The notes: generated from the letters alone by a model not told the origin. A stretch of DNA of 64,000 nucleotides from Bryobacter sp. (GCA_022843605.1 JALHNI010000005.1:1-64000); one strand, 5' to 3'. Counted from the stretch's first letter, positions 1 to 10,222 are shown. A program made the numbers and translations.

Positions 1-112
1 GCAGCATTTGCGACAAAGGGACGCCGATGGTGAGCAGCAATGTATAGGGGTCGTGCCGCAGATGCCGGAACTCCTTGGCTGCCACCAGGAGCAGACCTTC
101 GAGGAACGTCAT
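1..112 (-). CDS. ABC-2 type transporter permease, N-terminal fragment running off the left edge
   Basis: Reverse complement from 112 reads MTFLEGLLLVAAKEFRHLRHDPYTLLLTIGVPLSQML; ATGA overlap with the upstream ATPase stop. Confidence 0.7.
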   Translation of the reverse strand, partial: MTFLEGLLLVAAKEFRHLRHDPYTLLLTIGVPLSQML

Positions 113-792
113 GCTACCCTCTCGAAGTGTTCGTCGAGGCTGGCCGATAGCTCCGTGTAGGGGCCGCACGCGGCCACGCGGCCGTTATTCAGCAGGACCA
201 CAGAATGGCAGCGGGCGGCTTCGTCCAAATGATGCGTGCTGGCGAAGACCGCCGTGCCGCGGGCCGCTTCCTCTTCCATGACGCGCCAGGCATAGAGGCG
301 CGCGGCGGGGTCGAGCCCCGCGGTGGCTTCGTCCAGCAGCAGGACGGGTGGCCGGTGCAGAAGCGCGCTGGCCATGGCGACGCGCTGACGCCAGCCATGA
401 GACAGGGACCCTGTCCGGTCGCGCCGGCGTTCCGTCAAGCGAAATCGTTCGAGCGCGGCATCCGTGCGCTCCAGCGCGGTGCCTCGGGCCAGTCCGTAGG
501 CCCGGCCGTAGAATTCCAGGTTCTCAGCGACGGTGAGGTCTTCATACAGCCCGAAGCGTTGGGCCACGTAGCCGAGTGAGCACTTCGCGGCGGGGAGTTC
601 GGTTCCGGCCACTCGGACTGTTCCAGCGGCCGGTGTCAGCAGTCCGCAGAGAACCCGAAGGAGCGTGGACTTCCCGGCGCCATTGCCGCCTAACAGTCCG
701 ACGATTGTGCCGGCCCGCACTTCGAGCGAGACATTGTCGAGGGCTACCCGCTGGCCATAGCGATAGACCAGCGACTGGATCTCGATGCCCAT
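109..792 (-). CDS. ABC transporter ATP-binding protein
   Basis: Walker A GGNGAGKST, signature-like LSHGWRQRVAMA, Walker B VLLLDEATAGLD. Confidence 0.95.
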   Translation of the reverse strand: MGIEIQSLVYRYGQRVALDNVSLEVRAGTIVGLLGGNGAGKSTLLRVLCGLLTPAAGTVRVAGTELPAAKCSLGYVAQRFGLYEDLTVAENLEFYGRAYGLARGTALERTDAALERFRLTERRRDRTGSLSHGWRQRVAMASALLHRPPVLLLDEATAGLDPAARLYAWRVMEEEAARGTAVFASTHHLDEAARCHSVVLLNNGRVAACGPYTELSASLDEHFERVA

Positions 793-1670
793 CAGAATCG
801 GAGCTCCACTGCGGCGCCGGCCCGGGCATCCGCGGCTTGCGTCGAGAGCAGGACCCTGAAGAGGCCGTCTTTAGCTGCCGCCGTGCTGGCGCGGATGCGT
901 GTTCCACCCGGAAGCTGAAGGTCCACCGGAGTGCCGGATGCGTGCTGGCCCGGTGCCGTGATCACCCATCGGTGGGGCAGATCGATCAGGGCGACAGCAG
1001 CGCCGGGCAGGACCCTATCACCTGGCGCCAGTTCGAGGAGTTCCACAGTGCCGTTCACGGGCGAACGGACCTCGAGGCGTTCTCGCTGGGTGGCCAGCCA
1101 ACGAATGGTCTTTTGCGCTTCGGCTCGTACATTCTCCAGTTTCGAGAGCGTCTGTGGCCGCAACTCATCTGCCCGCTGGTAGGCGGACACCCGCTGCGCC
1201 TCGGCCCGCCTCAGCCGGACGCGCGCTGAGGCCGTGCGCTCACCTTCGAAAGCGGCCAGTGCAGCAACATACTCCTGCTCGGCGACCAGCCGCGCGGGAT
1301 CACTTTGCAGGAGCGATGCCCAGGTCGCCGGCGGCACCCGCTCCACAAATGACGCCGTGGTCGCGATGACCGCGGCCGGTGCCTGCCGCAATGCCGCTTC
1401 AGCCTGTGACAACCGCTCATCCAGCTCGCGAGCATCGAAGCGAACCAGGACTTGCCCCGCTTTGACGCTCTGGCCCCGGCGCACCAGGACCGACTCCACC
1501 TTCCCGCCCAAGGCGGCCGAAGCCACCGCCACCTCCGGCTCCATCCGGCCCTGGATCGTCTTCGACCGCTCGCCTCGGGCCTGTGGCCGTACCATCTTCA
1601 CCGTCATGCTCATCAGCGCTACGGCGACAGCCGCCGCGGTGAGAAGCCCGAGCCAATGAGTGATTTTCAT
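792..1670 (-). CDS. HlyD-family periplasmic adaptor / membrane fusion protein
   Basis: N-terminal TM, biotinyl-lipoyl-like GGKVESVLVRRGQSVKAGQVLVRFD, coiled-coil, next to ABC ATPase. Confidence 0.9.
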   Translation of the reverse strand: MKITHWLGLLTAAAVAVALMSMTVKMVRPQARGERSKTIQGRMEPEVAVASAALGGKVESVLVRRGQSVKAGQVLVRFDARELDERLSQAEAALRQAPAAVIATTASFVERVPPATWASLLQSDPARLVAEQEYVAALAAFEGERTASARVRLRRAEAQRVSAYQRADELRPQTLSKLENVRAEAQKTIRWLATQRERLEVRSPVNGTVELLELAPGDRVLPGAAVALIDLPHRWVITAPGQHASGTPVDLQLPGGTRIRASTAAAKDGLFRVLLSTQAADARAGAAVELRF

Positions 1671-1675
1671 CGTCC

Positions 1676-4600
1676 TTACGGTTTCACGGTGATCACGCGG
1701 CCCGGGCTGGCTTGGCCGCCGATCGTGATCACTACTGGGTAGTCGCCCGCCGCGGTGAGTTCGGCCGGCACCCGGATATTGGCTTGGCCGAGCGAGACTT
1801 GGCCCGGAGTCATTCCCAGGAAGTCGACTACGGCTGGGATTCCGCCCACGGTCACCGAAGACTCGGCCCGAGGCCTCGAGAGTGGTGACGCCCCGGCCGC
1901 GGCGCCGGTCTCGACCGGATTGTCCAGTGCTCCCTGACCGGTGAAGTAGACGACCAGGGACTTGCCCGGCTGGATCGGGTTGTCCGCCGTGTTCACACTG
2001 AGCGAGCCGTCATCGGCGACGTTCTGAGCAACCGCGCGATCGACGCCGAACTGGAAGATCCCCGGTGCGGTGGCCTGAACGGTGAAGCTGAATGGGGCCG
2101 AGACCACTCCTTCCGATTCCACGGTGAGCGTTGCAGTGCCCAGCGGCGTATCGTAGGGCAACTGCGTATTGATCTGCGTCGCCAGCGCCACCAGCATCGG
2201 AATCTGCCGGCCGTTTACGCGAACCTTGACGGTACCGAGTTGAAGCGGCAGAGGCAACGAAGTCGCATCGACTCGTGCCGCGGCCATCGCGGTTCCCCCG
2301 ATGGTCAGCCACGATCCCGGCGCGATCGGCGCGAGGAACGTTGCGCCGTTAACTACGGCCGTGACCGTGGGACCTGTTGGGCTAATGGGGACCGCGGTGA
2401 CGGTAAGGTCGAGGTTCACTGCCGTCAGTCCAGCGACCGCGGCCGTCACGCGGGCCGGCCCCGCTGTCGCGCCGAGTGTCGCCGTGGTCGTCGCGCGACC
2501 CTGAGTGTCGGTTGTCGCCGATGCGGGACTGACCGTCGCCCCGTTGGCGCTAAAGGAGACCGCTACGCCAGCCATTGCCACGCCGGAGGCGTTCAGCACT
2601 TCCACCGTCAGCGGCAGCCGCGAACCGGCGGTGCCCGTGGTGGGTAGGCTGGAAACGAAGCTCACCTTGGCCGGCACCGGCGGAATGACAACCGCGCCGA
2701 AGTCGAACTTGGCGATGAAGCCGTCGCCACGTGGCGACAACGTGCCGGTTCCACCGTACGTGGCTTGTGCGGCCGCCGCCACCGGCAGATTGGTTGAGAC
2801 GGTCACGCCGCCGATGTAAACGTAGCGACCGGCGTCGATGGCGATTGAAGCCGCGGCGTCGTCCTGCGAGCCGCCGAAGAAGCTGGAGTAGACGAAGGCT
2901 CCGGCCGCGTCCAGCTTGGCTACAAAAGCGTCGCCGGTGTTTTGAATCCCCACGGGAGGTACCGCGCCCTCGAGCGTGAAGCCCTGTCCGCCGAAGCCGG
3001 CGTTCGTCTTCTGCAGGGCATCGGTGCTAAGGGGAAAGTTGGGAGACAGGGTGAGCCCCGCTATGTAGGCGTTGCCGAGCGAGTCGATGGCGATCTCCGC
3101 TCCCGCCTCATCGGCCGAGCCGCCGAGGTAGGTGGCATAGACCAGCGCGCTACCGGCCGGATTCAGCTTTGCGACGAAGGCATCGCCTTGCGCCCAGTCG
3201 CTGGCATTGCCGACGCCGCCGGAGCCGCCGTATGCTGCTTGTGCCGCGCCGGTGGTGACCGGGAAATCGCGAGACATGGTGCGGCCCGTGATGTAGGCGC
3301 TGCCCGCACTGTCCACGGCGATCGACGACGCGCCGTCGCGGAAGGATCCGCCGAGGTAGGTGGCATAGGTCGCTGCACCCTGGCTGTTGATCTTCATCAC
3401 CCAGGCATCGTCCGCGGCGGACGAGTACGACGAAGTCTCCACCCCGCGAAAGCGGGTTTGCACCGCACCGGTAGTGACCGGAAAATCGCCCGAGTAAGTG
3501 AGGCCGCAAACATATAAGTTTCCGCCGCTGTCGATGGCGACGGACCGGGCCACGTCGTGACTGCGGCCGCCCAGGTAGGAGCCATAGACGAGTGCGCTGC
3601 CGGCCGGGTTCAGCCGGGCCACCCAGCCGTCGCCGGTGGGCGATACGGCGGAGTTGGCGCCGCCTCGGTAGGTGCGCGAGATCGCATTGGCCGAGGTGGG
3701 GAAATCGGTAGAGATCGTATCGCCCACGACGACGGCGCTGCCGGTGCTGTCCACGGCGAGGCCCCAAGCGGCATCGTTGAGGGTGCCCCCCAGGTAAGTG
3801 CCGTAGAGGATGCGGGAGCCATCCGGGCTCAGTTTGAGGACAAAGGCGTCACCGCGGCTGAAGAAGAAGTCGCTGGACTGTCCGCCGAATCTGGTCTGAA
3901 AGGCGCCGGTGGTGACGGGGAAATCGGTCGAGCGGGTGAGCCCGGCGATGTAGGCGTTGCCCGTGGAATCCACCGCTAGCGCGGTCGCCAGGTCGTCGCC
4001 GCTTCCGCCCAGGTATGTTGCATAAACCAGGGTTCCCAGCGGGCTGAACTTCGCCACAAAGGCGTCACCAAAGCCCAGCAGATCGGAGGAGGAGGCTCGT
4101 CCCTTGTAGGATGTCTGCACGACTCCACTCGTGGTGCGGAAGGATGCTGAACTGGTGAAGCCGGTGACGTACAGGGCTCCGGTTGAGTCGGTGCGCAAGC
4201 TCGCGACACCATCTGTTCCGGAGCCGCCGAGGTAAGAGCCATACCCCAGCGTGGGATCGATGACGAGCGGCGCCGAGCGGTCATACGGGCCCAGGTCGAA
4301 GGCCGCCTCGCCAGAGGCCAACAGCTTGTACTTCGCGGACACCGGTACCCGAACGTGGTTCTTTTCCTGCCAGGCGATAGGGCGATGTTGGCGCAAACCG
4401 TCACGTTCGTCCCCGAAGACCAGGTCGCCGGCAGCGTCAATCTTTGGTTGTCCGGCGCCGGCGAAGCGCATCCGGATGCGCGAAGGATCGGCGTGGGGTG
4501 CCACATTGAAGTCGTACTCCAGCCGCCGTTGCTGTCCGTAGTAGAGAACATCAATGCCAGGATAAACAGCACTGTAGCGGACTTGCGCGAACGTGGGCAC

Positions 4601-4930
4601 ATTGCTTTTCCACTTGGTGCGGTCTCGGCCGACGAAGTAGTTGACGGTGCCCGCCAGGCGCGTGGTGGCCTCGGGCTTGATGCCCGTCCGGCCGCCGGAG
4701 AACGAAATGGCCAGGGTTCGATTCTCGTTCTTCTTCCCCGTCAGTTCCAGCACGGGTCCGGTGCCCTCCAGCCGAACCGAGTAGTGCGCGCCGCGCGCCA
4801 CGTAATGCACTCCGGGCGAGGCTTGGCCGCTGTTGGGTTCAAAGGCCATCGGCATGGCCGTATAGTCGGCAGCGGCCCCGACCGCCGTACAGGCGAACGC
4901 GAACATTGCAAGTCGGTAATGAAGAATCAT
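1676..4930 (-). CDS. SBBP-repeat secreted protein with Ig-like region and C-terminal TIGR03437-like domain
   Basis: About seven repeats of the YLGGSxxD...A.DS.GNAYIAG.T.S.DFPVTTGAFQ type; start placed at 4930 (MILHYRLAMFAFACTAVGAAA signal peptide) instead of 5143. Confidence 0.88.
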   Translation of the reverse strand: MILHYRLAMFAFACTAVGAAADYTAMPMAFEPNSGQASPGVHYVARGAHYSVRLEGTGPVLELTGKKNENRTLAISFSGGRTGIKPEATTRLAGTVNYFVGRDRTKWKSNVPTFAQVRYSAVYPGIDVLYYGQQRRLEYDFNVAPHADPSRIRMRFAGAGQPKIDAAGDLVFGDERDGLRQHRPIAWQEKNHVRVPVSAKYKLLASGEAAFDLGPYDRSAPLVIDPTLGYGSYLGGSGTDGVASLRTDSTGALYVTGFTSSASFRTTSGVVQTSYKGRASSSDLLGFGDAFVAKFSPLGTLVYATYLGGSGDDLATALAVDSTGNAYIAGLTRSTDFPVTTGAFQTRFGGQSSDFFFSRGDAFVLKLSPDGSRILYGTYLGGTLNDAAWGLAVDSTGSAVVVGDTISTDFPTSANAISRTYRGGANSAVSPTGDGWVARLNPAGSALVYGSYLGGRSHDVARSVAIDSGGNLYVCGLTYSGDFPVTTGAVQTRFRGVETSSYSSAADDAWVMKINSQGAATYATYLGGSFRDGASSIAVDSAGSAYITGRTMSRDFPVTTGAAQAAYGGSGGVGNASDWAQGDAFVAKLNPAGSALVYATYLGGSADEAGAEIAIDSLGNAYIAGLTLSPNFPLSTDALQKTNAGFGGQGFTLEGAVPPVGIQNTGDAFVAKLDAAGAFVYSSFFGGSQDDAAASIAIDAGRYVYIGGVTVSTNLPVAAAAQATYGGTGTLSPRGDGFIAKFDFGAVVIPPVPAKVSFVSSLPTTGTAGSRLPLTVEVLNASGVAMAGVAVSFSANGATVSPASATTDTQGRATTTATLGATAGPARVTAAVAGLTAVNLDLTVTAVPISPTGPTVTAVVNGATFLAPIAPGSWLTIGGTAMAAARVDATSLPLPLQLGTVKVRVNGRQIPMLVALATQINTQLPYDTPLGTATLTVESEGVVSAPFSFTVQATAPGIFQFGVDRAVAQNVADDGSLSVNTADNPIQPGKSLVVYFTGQGALDNPVETGAAAGASPLSRPRAESSVTVGGIPAVVDFLGMTPGQVSLGQANIRVPAELTAAGDYPVVITIGGQASPGRVITVKP

Positions 4931-5071
4931 AGTAGTCCAAACGGAAGAGTCAAAAACACGGAGTGACCGTGGCAGGCTGGAGCAAGCGGGGAACTCAATG
5001 GTGCATCGAGGCTGTGCGCGAAATTCCGCCAGCCGCCCAAGGATATCATTGCCGTCTATCCTCCTTGTCCC

Positions 5072-5866
5072 GTGCCGAGGGGAGTGTCGGCGGAATCGGT
5101 ACTCCGCTGCAGCCGGCCATCCGGTTTGACAGGAGGAGCTCAATGTGGCGAACCTGAGGGAGTGATTCGGGCTACGATCCCAGAACGCGGCATCTTTCGG
5201 CGCCCCGCCGGCGGCGCCTCGCGTGGGGATGGAAGGGGCGACCTTCGGAAGGCGTATTGCTCGACGGTGGACCAGAGCCAGCAGCCATATCGCCTATTTA
5301 TCCCGACGGCCTACGAGGGGCAGCCGTTGCCGCTGGTGGTGGCCTTACGCGGGATGGGCGACGACGAGAATTCCCTCTTCGATAAGTATGAGGCCGGACA
5401 ATTGAAGATCGAAGCGGAACAGCGGGGAATGTTCGTGGTTTGCCCTAAGGGCAGAGGGCCGGCATCGTTGTTCCGGGATGACGCGGAGCAGGACGTACTG
5501 GATGTGATCGGTGAAGTGCAACGCGACTATCGGATCGATCCCCAACGGCTGTATCTGATGGGCCATTCGATGGGGGCTTTCGCGACTTGGTCAATTGCCA
5601 TGGCGCATCCGCGCTTATTCGCAGCGCTGGGGCCGATTGCGGGCGGCGGCGATCCGGCGGGGCTGGAGCGCATCCGGACGATCCCGCACTTTATCGTGCA
5701 TGGGGACAATGACCGTCTGGTGCCCGTGAAAAAGTCGCGAGTGATGGTGGAAGCGGCGAAGAAGCTGGGTGTACCGCACGTCTATGTGGAGGTTCCGAAC
5801 GGGAGCCATGGGGACGTGGCCGTGCCGAACTTTGGCCCGATGCTGGACTACTTCGCCAACTGCTGA
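5072..5866 (+). CDS. alpha/beta hydrolase (PHB depolymerase / dienelactone hydrolase-like)
   Basis: GHSMGAFATW nucleophile elbow, HGDNDRLVPV, catalytic His in GSHGD; the true N-terminus is uncertain. Confidence 0.8.
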   Translation: MPRGVSAESVLRCSRPSGLTGGAQCGEPEGVIRATIPERGIFRRPAGGASRGDGRGDLRKAYCSTVDQSQQPYRLFIPTAYEGQPLPLVVALRGMGDDENSLFDKYEAGQLKIEAEQRGMFVVCPKGRGPASLFRDDAEQDVLDVIGEVQRDYRIDPQRLYLMGHSMGAFATWSIAMAHPRLFAALGPIAGGGDPAGLERIRTIPHFIVHGDNDRLVPVKKSRVMVEAAKKLGVPHVYVEVPNGSHGDVAVPNFGPMLDYFANC

Positions 5867-6198
5867 CCGGGGTGGCAATGGAAGATTGTCATGGCCACGA
5901 GGACGCCGGCGCCGTCCGCGGCAAAGTCGAGGAGTTCAGCTGAGCGGAAAGGGCTGAGCGCCTGCGTGGACTCATCCAGCACGGCTAACCCCATGGGGAT
6001 CATCCAAGCCAGCGCCTGCCGGCGGCGGGGTAGGGCGAGGGCCAGGCTGAAAGCGAGTCCGCCGTACAGCAGACCGTGCGCTGCCTTATCCCACGGAGTT
6101 CGGAACCAGCCTCCCGGAATGAGTTGGAGGTAGGCGAGCGCCGTCGCCGTGAGCATGAGGGCCGAGATTGACGCGAGGAGAGTCCAGCGCAAGTTCAT
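5848..6198 (-). CDS. VanZ-like membrane protein
   Basis: DKAAHGLLYGGLAFSLAL...LDESTQALSPFRSAELLDFAADGAGVLV pattern; start placed at 6198 (MNLRW). Confidence 0.8.
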   Translation of the reverse strand: MNLRWTLLASISALMLTATALAYLQLIPGGWFRTPWDKAAHGLLYGGLAFSLALALPRRRQALAWMIPMGLAVLDESTQALSPFRSAELLDFAADGAGVLVAMTIFHCHPGQQLAK

Positions 6199-6265
6199 CT
6201 TGAAGTATTGTTGCAGATGTACTTTGTGTTGACAAGTACTTTTAATAATCTGAAGGCACAAGCGG

Positions 6266-6297
6266 AAAAGGCCGGCGTCCGAAGACGCCGGCCTTTT
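6266..6297 (-). terminator. Rho-independent terminator downstream of aceE (possibly bidirectional)
   Basis: Perfect 14-bp inverted repeat AAAAGGCCGGCGTC-CGAA-GACGCCGGCCTTTT; the minus strand has a C(UUCG)G tetraloop. Confidence 0.9.
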
Positions 6298-6316
6298 CGT
6301 TGGTACTCGCTAATGA

Positions 6317-9001
6317 CTACGCCGTAACCGGGTCGACCTTGTCCGGGTTGATGCCCAGTTCCTTGATCGCCGCGGCAGCCTTCTGCTTGTCGTACTTGCC
6401 TAGCCGGGCGAGTTGCGCCAGCGCGGCGGCGACGATGCACTCGGCGTCCACTTCAAAGTGGCGGCGGAGCATCTCGCGATTTTCGGAGCGGCCGAAGCCG
6501 TCCGTGCCGAGGGCGGTGAGCCGTCCACCGAGCCAGGGCGCCAACTGATCGGCGACCACCTTCATGTAGTCGGAAGCCGCGATGATCGGGCCTTCGGTAT
6601 TCGCCATCACCTGTTGGATGTAAGCCTGCTTTGGCTCGTCGGCGGGATGGAGGCGGTTGATGCGCTCCACGGCGACCGCGTCGCGACGCAGTTCGTTGTA
6701 GCTGGTCACGCTCCAAACGTCGGCATCGATTTCGAACTTCTCCCGCAGGATTTCCTGTGCGCGGATGGCTTCGTTCAGGATCGCGCCGCTGCCCCACAGT
6801 TGCACCTGCGGCTTTTCGGACGCCTTCAGTTTGTAGATGCCCTTGAGAATGCCATCAATGATCCAATCACGGCCTTCCTCCGGGATCGGCGGCTGGGCGT
6901 AGTTTTCGTTCTCGACGGTGACGTAGTAAAAGATGTCTTCGCCGTTCTGATACATGCGGCGAATGCCGTCCTGAATGATGACGGCGAGTTCGTAGGCGAA
7001 TGCCGGATCATAGGTGACGCAATTGGGGACGCAGCCGAAGAGGACATGGCTGTGGCCGTCCTGATGCTGCAGTCCTTCGCCCAGCAGGGTGGTGCGGCCA
7101 GCGGTGCCGCCCATCATGAAGCCCTTGCCGCGCGAGTCGCCGAAGGCCCAAACCTGGTCTCCGACGCGCTGGTAGCCGAACATCGAATAGTAGATGTAGA
7201 ACGGCAGCATCGGTACGCCGAGGTTGGCGTAAGCCGTGCCGGCCGCCGTAAAGCTGGCCATGGAGCCCGCTTCGGTGATGCCCTCTTCCAGAATCTGACC
7301 GTCGCGCGCCTCTTTGTAATAGAGGAACATTTCGCTGTCGACCGGCTTGTACAACTGTCCGCCGCTGGCGTAGATGCCATGCGAGCGGAAGAGGCTTTCC
7401 ATACCGAAGGTGCGGGCTTCGTCCGGAATGATCGGTACGACGTACTTGCCCCACTGCGGATCCTTCAGGATGGACTTGAGGACGCCAACGAAAGCGGCCG
7501 TCGTCGAAGCCGGGCGTCCGCCCGAGCCTTCGAGCGCTTCCTTGAAGACATCAAGGGCCGGTGCCGTCATATTGAGCGGTTTCACCTCCCGGCGCGGCAC
7601 ATAGCCGCCCAGGGTCTCACGCCGGCCCCGCAGGTACTTGCCTTCCGGCGAGTCCGGTTCCGGGCGATAGAAGGAGATCGTATCGACGAGGGCTTCGGGG
7701 ATCGGGATATTGAAGCGCGTGCGGAACTTCTGCAGTTCTTCTTCGTTGAGTTTCTTCTGGCTGTGGGTGACGTTGCGGCCTTCGCCGGCTTCGCCGAGGC
7801 CATAGCCCTTGATGGTTTTGGCCAAGACGACGGTGGGCTTACCCTTGGCCTCCATCGCGAGCTTGAAGGCCTGATAGACCTTCACCGGATCATGACCGCC
7901 GCGGTCGAGCTTCAGAATCTGTTCGTCGGTCATGCCTTCGATCAGTTCCAGCGTTTCGGGGTATTTGCCGAAGAACTCTTTGCGGATGTACTCGGCGCCG
8001 CGCACTTTGAAGGCCTGGTACTCGCCGTCGACGCATTCTTCCATGCGCTTGAGCAGCAGTCCGCTCTTGTCCTGCTGTAACAGGCGATCCCAACTGGAGC
8101 CCCAAACGACTTTGATCACGTTCCAGCCGGCGCCGCGGAAGGCGGCTTCGAGTTCCTGAATGATCTTGCCATTGCCGCGTACCGGACCATCGAGACGCTG
8201 CAGGTTGCAGTTCACGACGAAGATCAGGTTGTCGAGCTTCTCGCGTGAGGCCAAAGTCAGGGCACCGAGCGATTCCGGCTCGTCGGTTTCGCCGTCACCG
8301 AGGAACGCCCACACCTTGCGGCCGGTAGCCGGGATGATGCCGCGGTTCTCGAGGTAGCGCAGGAAGCGAGCGTGATAAATGGAGTTGATGGGGCCCAGGC
8401 CCATGGAGACGGTGGGAAACTGCCAGAAGTCAGGCATCAGCCACGGGTGCGGATAGCTGCTAAGCCCGGGAGAGTCCCGCATTTCGTGGCGGAAATTCTT
8501 GAGGTGCTCCTCGGTGAGGCGCCCTTCCACGAAGGCGCGGGCGTAGACGCCAGGCGAGGCATGGCCCTGGAAATAAATCATGTCGCCCGGCTGGTCACCG
8601 TAGGAACCGCGGAAGAAATGATTAAAGGCGACCTCCATGAAGGTCGCCTGGGATGCGTACGTCGAGATGTGGCCGCCAATGTTGGGGTCGTACTTGTTCG
8701 CCCGTACGACCATCGCCATCGCGTTCCACCGAATGATGGACTTGATGCGCCGCTCAATCTCGCGGTCACCGGGGTAGGGCACTTCGGCCGATACCGGGAT
8801 GGTATTCAGATACGGTGTATTGAATCGCTGGCCGGAACTAATGCCGCGGTGCGTGGCGCGATCCAGCAGCAGGGTCAATAGCTGATTCGCGCGTTCGGTT
8901 CCACCGGCTTCCAGCACTTCGTCAAATGCTTCCAGCCATTCGGACGTTTCCTGGGGATTCGTGTCCGCCAGGACTTCAACGGGGGTCTTGGTTTCGATCA
9001 T
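6317..9001 (-). CDS. aceE: pyruvate dehydrogenase E1 component, homodimeric type
   Basis: 894 aa; TPP motif GDGETDEPES and AceE-like sequence throughout (IVRWNAMAMV-like, HVSTYASQATFMEVAFNHFFRG). Confidence 0.97.
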   Translation of the reverse strand: MIETKTPVEVLADTNPQETSEWLEAFDEVLEAGGTERANQLLTLLLDRATHRGISSGQRFNTPYLNTIPVSAEVPYPGDREIERRIKSIIRWNAMAMVVRANKYDPNIGGHISTYASQATFMEVAFNHFFRGSYGDQPGDMIYFQGHASPGVYARAFVEGRLTEEHLKNFRHEMRDSPGLSSYPHPWLMPDFWQFPTVSMGLGPINSIYHARFLRYLENRGIIPATGRKVWAFLGDGETDEPESLGALTLASREKLDNLIFVVNCNLQRLDGPVRGNGKIIQELEAAFRGAGWNVIKVVWGSSWDRLLQQDKSGLLLKRMEECVDGEYQAFKVRGAEYIRKEFFGKYPETLELIEGMTDEQILKLDRGGHDPVKVYQAFKLAMEAKGKPTVVLAKTIKGYGLGEAGEGRNVTHSQKKLNEEELQKFRTRFNIPIPEALVDTISFYRPEPDSPEGKYLRGRRETLGGYVPRREVKPLNMTAPALDVFKEALEGSGGRPASTTAAFVGVLKSILKDPQWGKYVVPIIPDEARTFGMESLFRSHGIYASGGQLYKPVDSEMFLYYKEARDGQILEEGITEAGSMASFTAAGTAYANLGVPMLPFYIYYSMFGYQRVGDQVWAFGDSRGKGFMMGGTAGRTTLLGEGLQHQDGHSHVLFGCVPNCVTYDPAFAYELAVIIQDGIRRMYQNGEDIFYYVTVENENYAQPPIPEEGRDWIIDGILKGIYKLKASEKPQVQLWGSGAILNEAIRAQEILREKFEIDADVWSVTSYNELRRDAVAVERINRLHPADEPKQAYIQQVMANTEGPIIAASDYMKVVADQLAPWLGGRLTALGTDGFGRSENREMLRRHFEVDAECIVAAALAQLARLGKYDKQKAAAAIKELGINPDKVDPVTA

Positions 9002-9122
9002 GTCGAGCTCAGCTAATACTCTATCGCGCTTGGCTGCCCTCGCGCCGGGTGGAGCTTCGCTGAGCTCGCCTCAATTGAATCGAAATCTTGACTAGGCCCG
9101 ATAAGGGCACTTATGGCCGTAT

Positions 9123-9587
9123 CTACTTCTTCGCCTTTCCTTTGCTCTTGGGGTCTTTCCAGGCGGTGAGGCTGATCTCAATCTTGGCGGTGCCTACCAG
9201 GCTGGCGACCGCGACCGTTGCGCGCACTGGGCGCGGTTCCGGGAAGAAGGTGGTGTAGACGGTGTTCATGCGCTGGAAGAGAGAGATATCCGTCAGGTAG
9301 ACCGTGCAACTGACGGCGTCCTTGAAGTCGTAGCCGGCTTCCTTCAGGATGATGCCGATATTTTGGAGGGTGAGCTTCACTTCGTCTTCGAAGGTCTCGC
9401 CCATCTTGCCGGTCTTAAGGTCCTGACCGATCTGCCCCGCGACGTAGAGGGTGCCATCGGCCAGAATTCCCGGAGAGAAGGGACGTCCGGGTGCAAACTC
9501 CTTGGGTTGAACAACTTGCTTCTCGGCGGCGGCCAACAGGGCAACACCGCAGAGGAAAAGGGGAATCAAAGTACTGGTGCGAAGCAT
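9123..9587 (-). CDS. RidA/YjgF family protein with N-terminal signal peptide
   Basis: PFSPGILADGTLYVAGQIGQD..., ARATVAVASLVGTAKIEISLTAW-like C-terminus. Confidence 0.88.
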   Translation of the reverse strand: MLRTSTLIPLFLCGVALLAAAEKQVVQPKEFAPGRPFSPGILADGTLYVAGQIGQDLKTGKMGETFEDEVKLTLQNIGIILKEAGYDFKDAVSCTVYLTDISLFQRMNTVYTTFFPEPRPVRATVAVASLVGTAKIEISLTAWKDPKSKGKAKK

Positions 9588-9704
9588 AGCGAGAATGATA
9601 GCGGGTTCCAGCCGACCGTACCAGAGCAAATTGGGCCTTTGATTCCATTGTGCCGGTTCAGCGGCAACGGCAAACTAAATCCAGACAGGAGGCCGCAGAG
9701 AACA

Positions 9705-10085
9705 ATGATGTTTCCCGGAGCCATGATGACGACGAACCGTATTGAGAATGACCGCCGCCATTCGGACCGCTTTCCCATTGAACGGGAAGTCCGCTACAAG
9801 GTGCTTAGCAAGCGCAGCGGAGAAGAGGCTGGCGAGGGCCGGACGCTGAACATGAGCAGCGCCGGGGTCCTGTTTACCGCGGATCACCAGTTGATTCCCG
9901 GCAAGCGTCTGGAACTGGCCATCACCTGGCCGGCCCAGTTGAACAACAAGTGTGCGCTGAAGCTGGTGGCCCGGGGCCGCGTGGTTCGCAGCCAGAATGG
10001 CATGGCCGCCCTGGAGATTCAGCAGTACGAATTCCGGACTTCGGCACTCCCGGCCGCCTCGGCTGCCGCCATTGGCGCCAACTAG
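9705..10085 (+). CDS. PilZ-domain protein
   Basis: ENDRRHSDRFPIEREVRYK...GRTLNMSSAGVLF, PilZ-like RxxxR...NxSxxG pattern. Confidence 0.8.
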   Translation: MMFPGAMMTTNRIENDRRHSDRFPIEREVRYKVLSKRSGEEAGEGRTLNMSSAGVLFTADHQLIPGKRLELAITWPAQLNNKCALKLVARGRVVRSQNGMAALEIQQYEFRTSALPAASAAAIGAN

Positions 10086-10162
10086 ACTTTTTCGTTTTTC
10101 GTTCGTTCTTGTAATTTTCGTCTCCTTACTCTTCCCACAGAGAATCCTTCCGCGACTTGCGG

Positions 10163-10196
10163 GCGGGTCCGGTTCATCCGGACCCGCTTTCTTTTT
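10163..10196 (+). terminator. Rho-independent terminator after the PilZ gene
   Basis: GCGGGTCCGG-TTCAT-CCGGACCCGC followed by TTTCTTTTT. Confidence 0.9.
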
Positions 10197-10222
10197 GGGG
10201 CCTATATAATCAGAGGCAGACG

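Noticed and set aside
6413-8080. 555-aa ORF on the + strand
   Set aside because: Antisense to the unambiguous aceE; long shadow ORFs are expected in GC-rich codon-biased DNA
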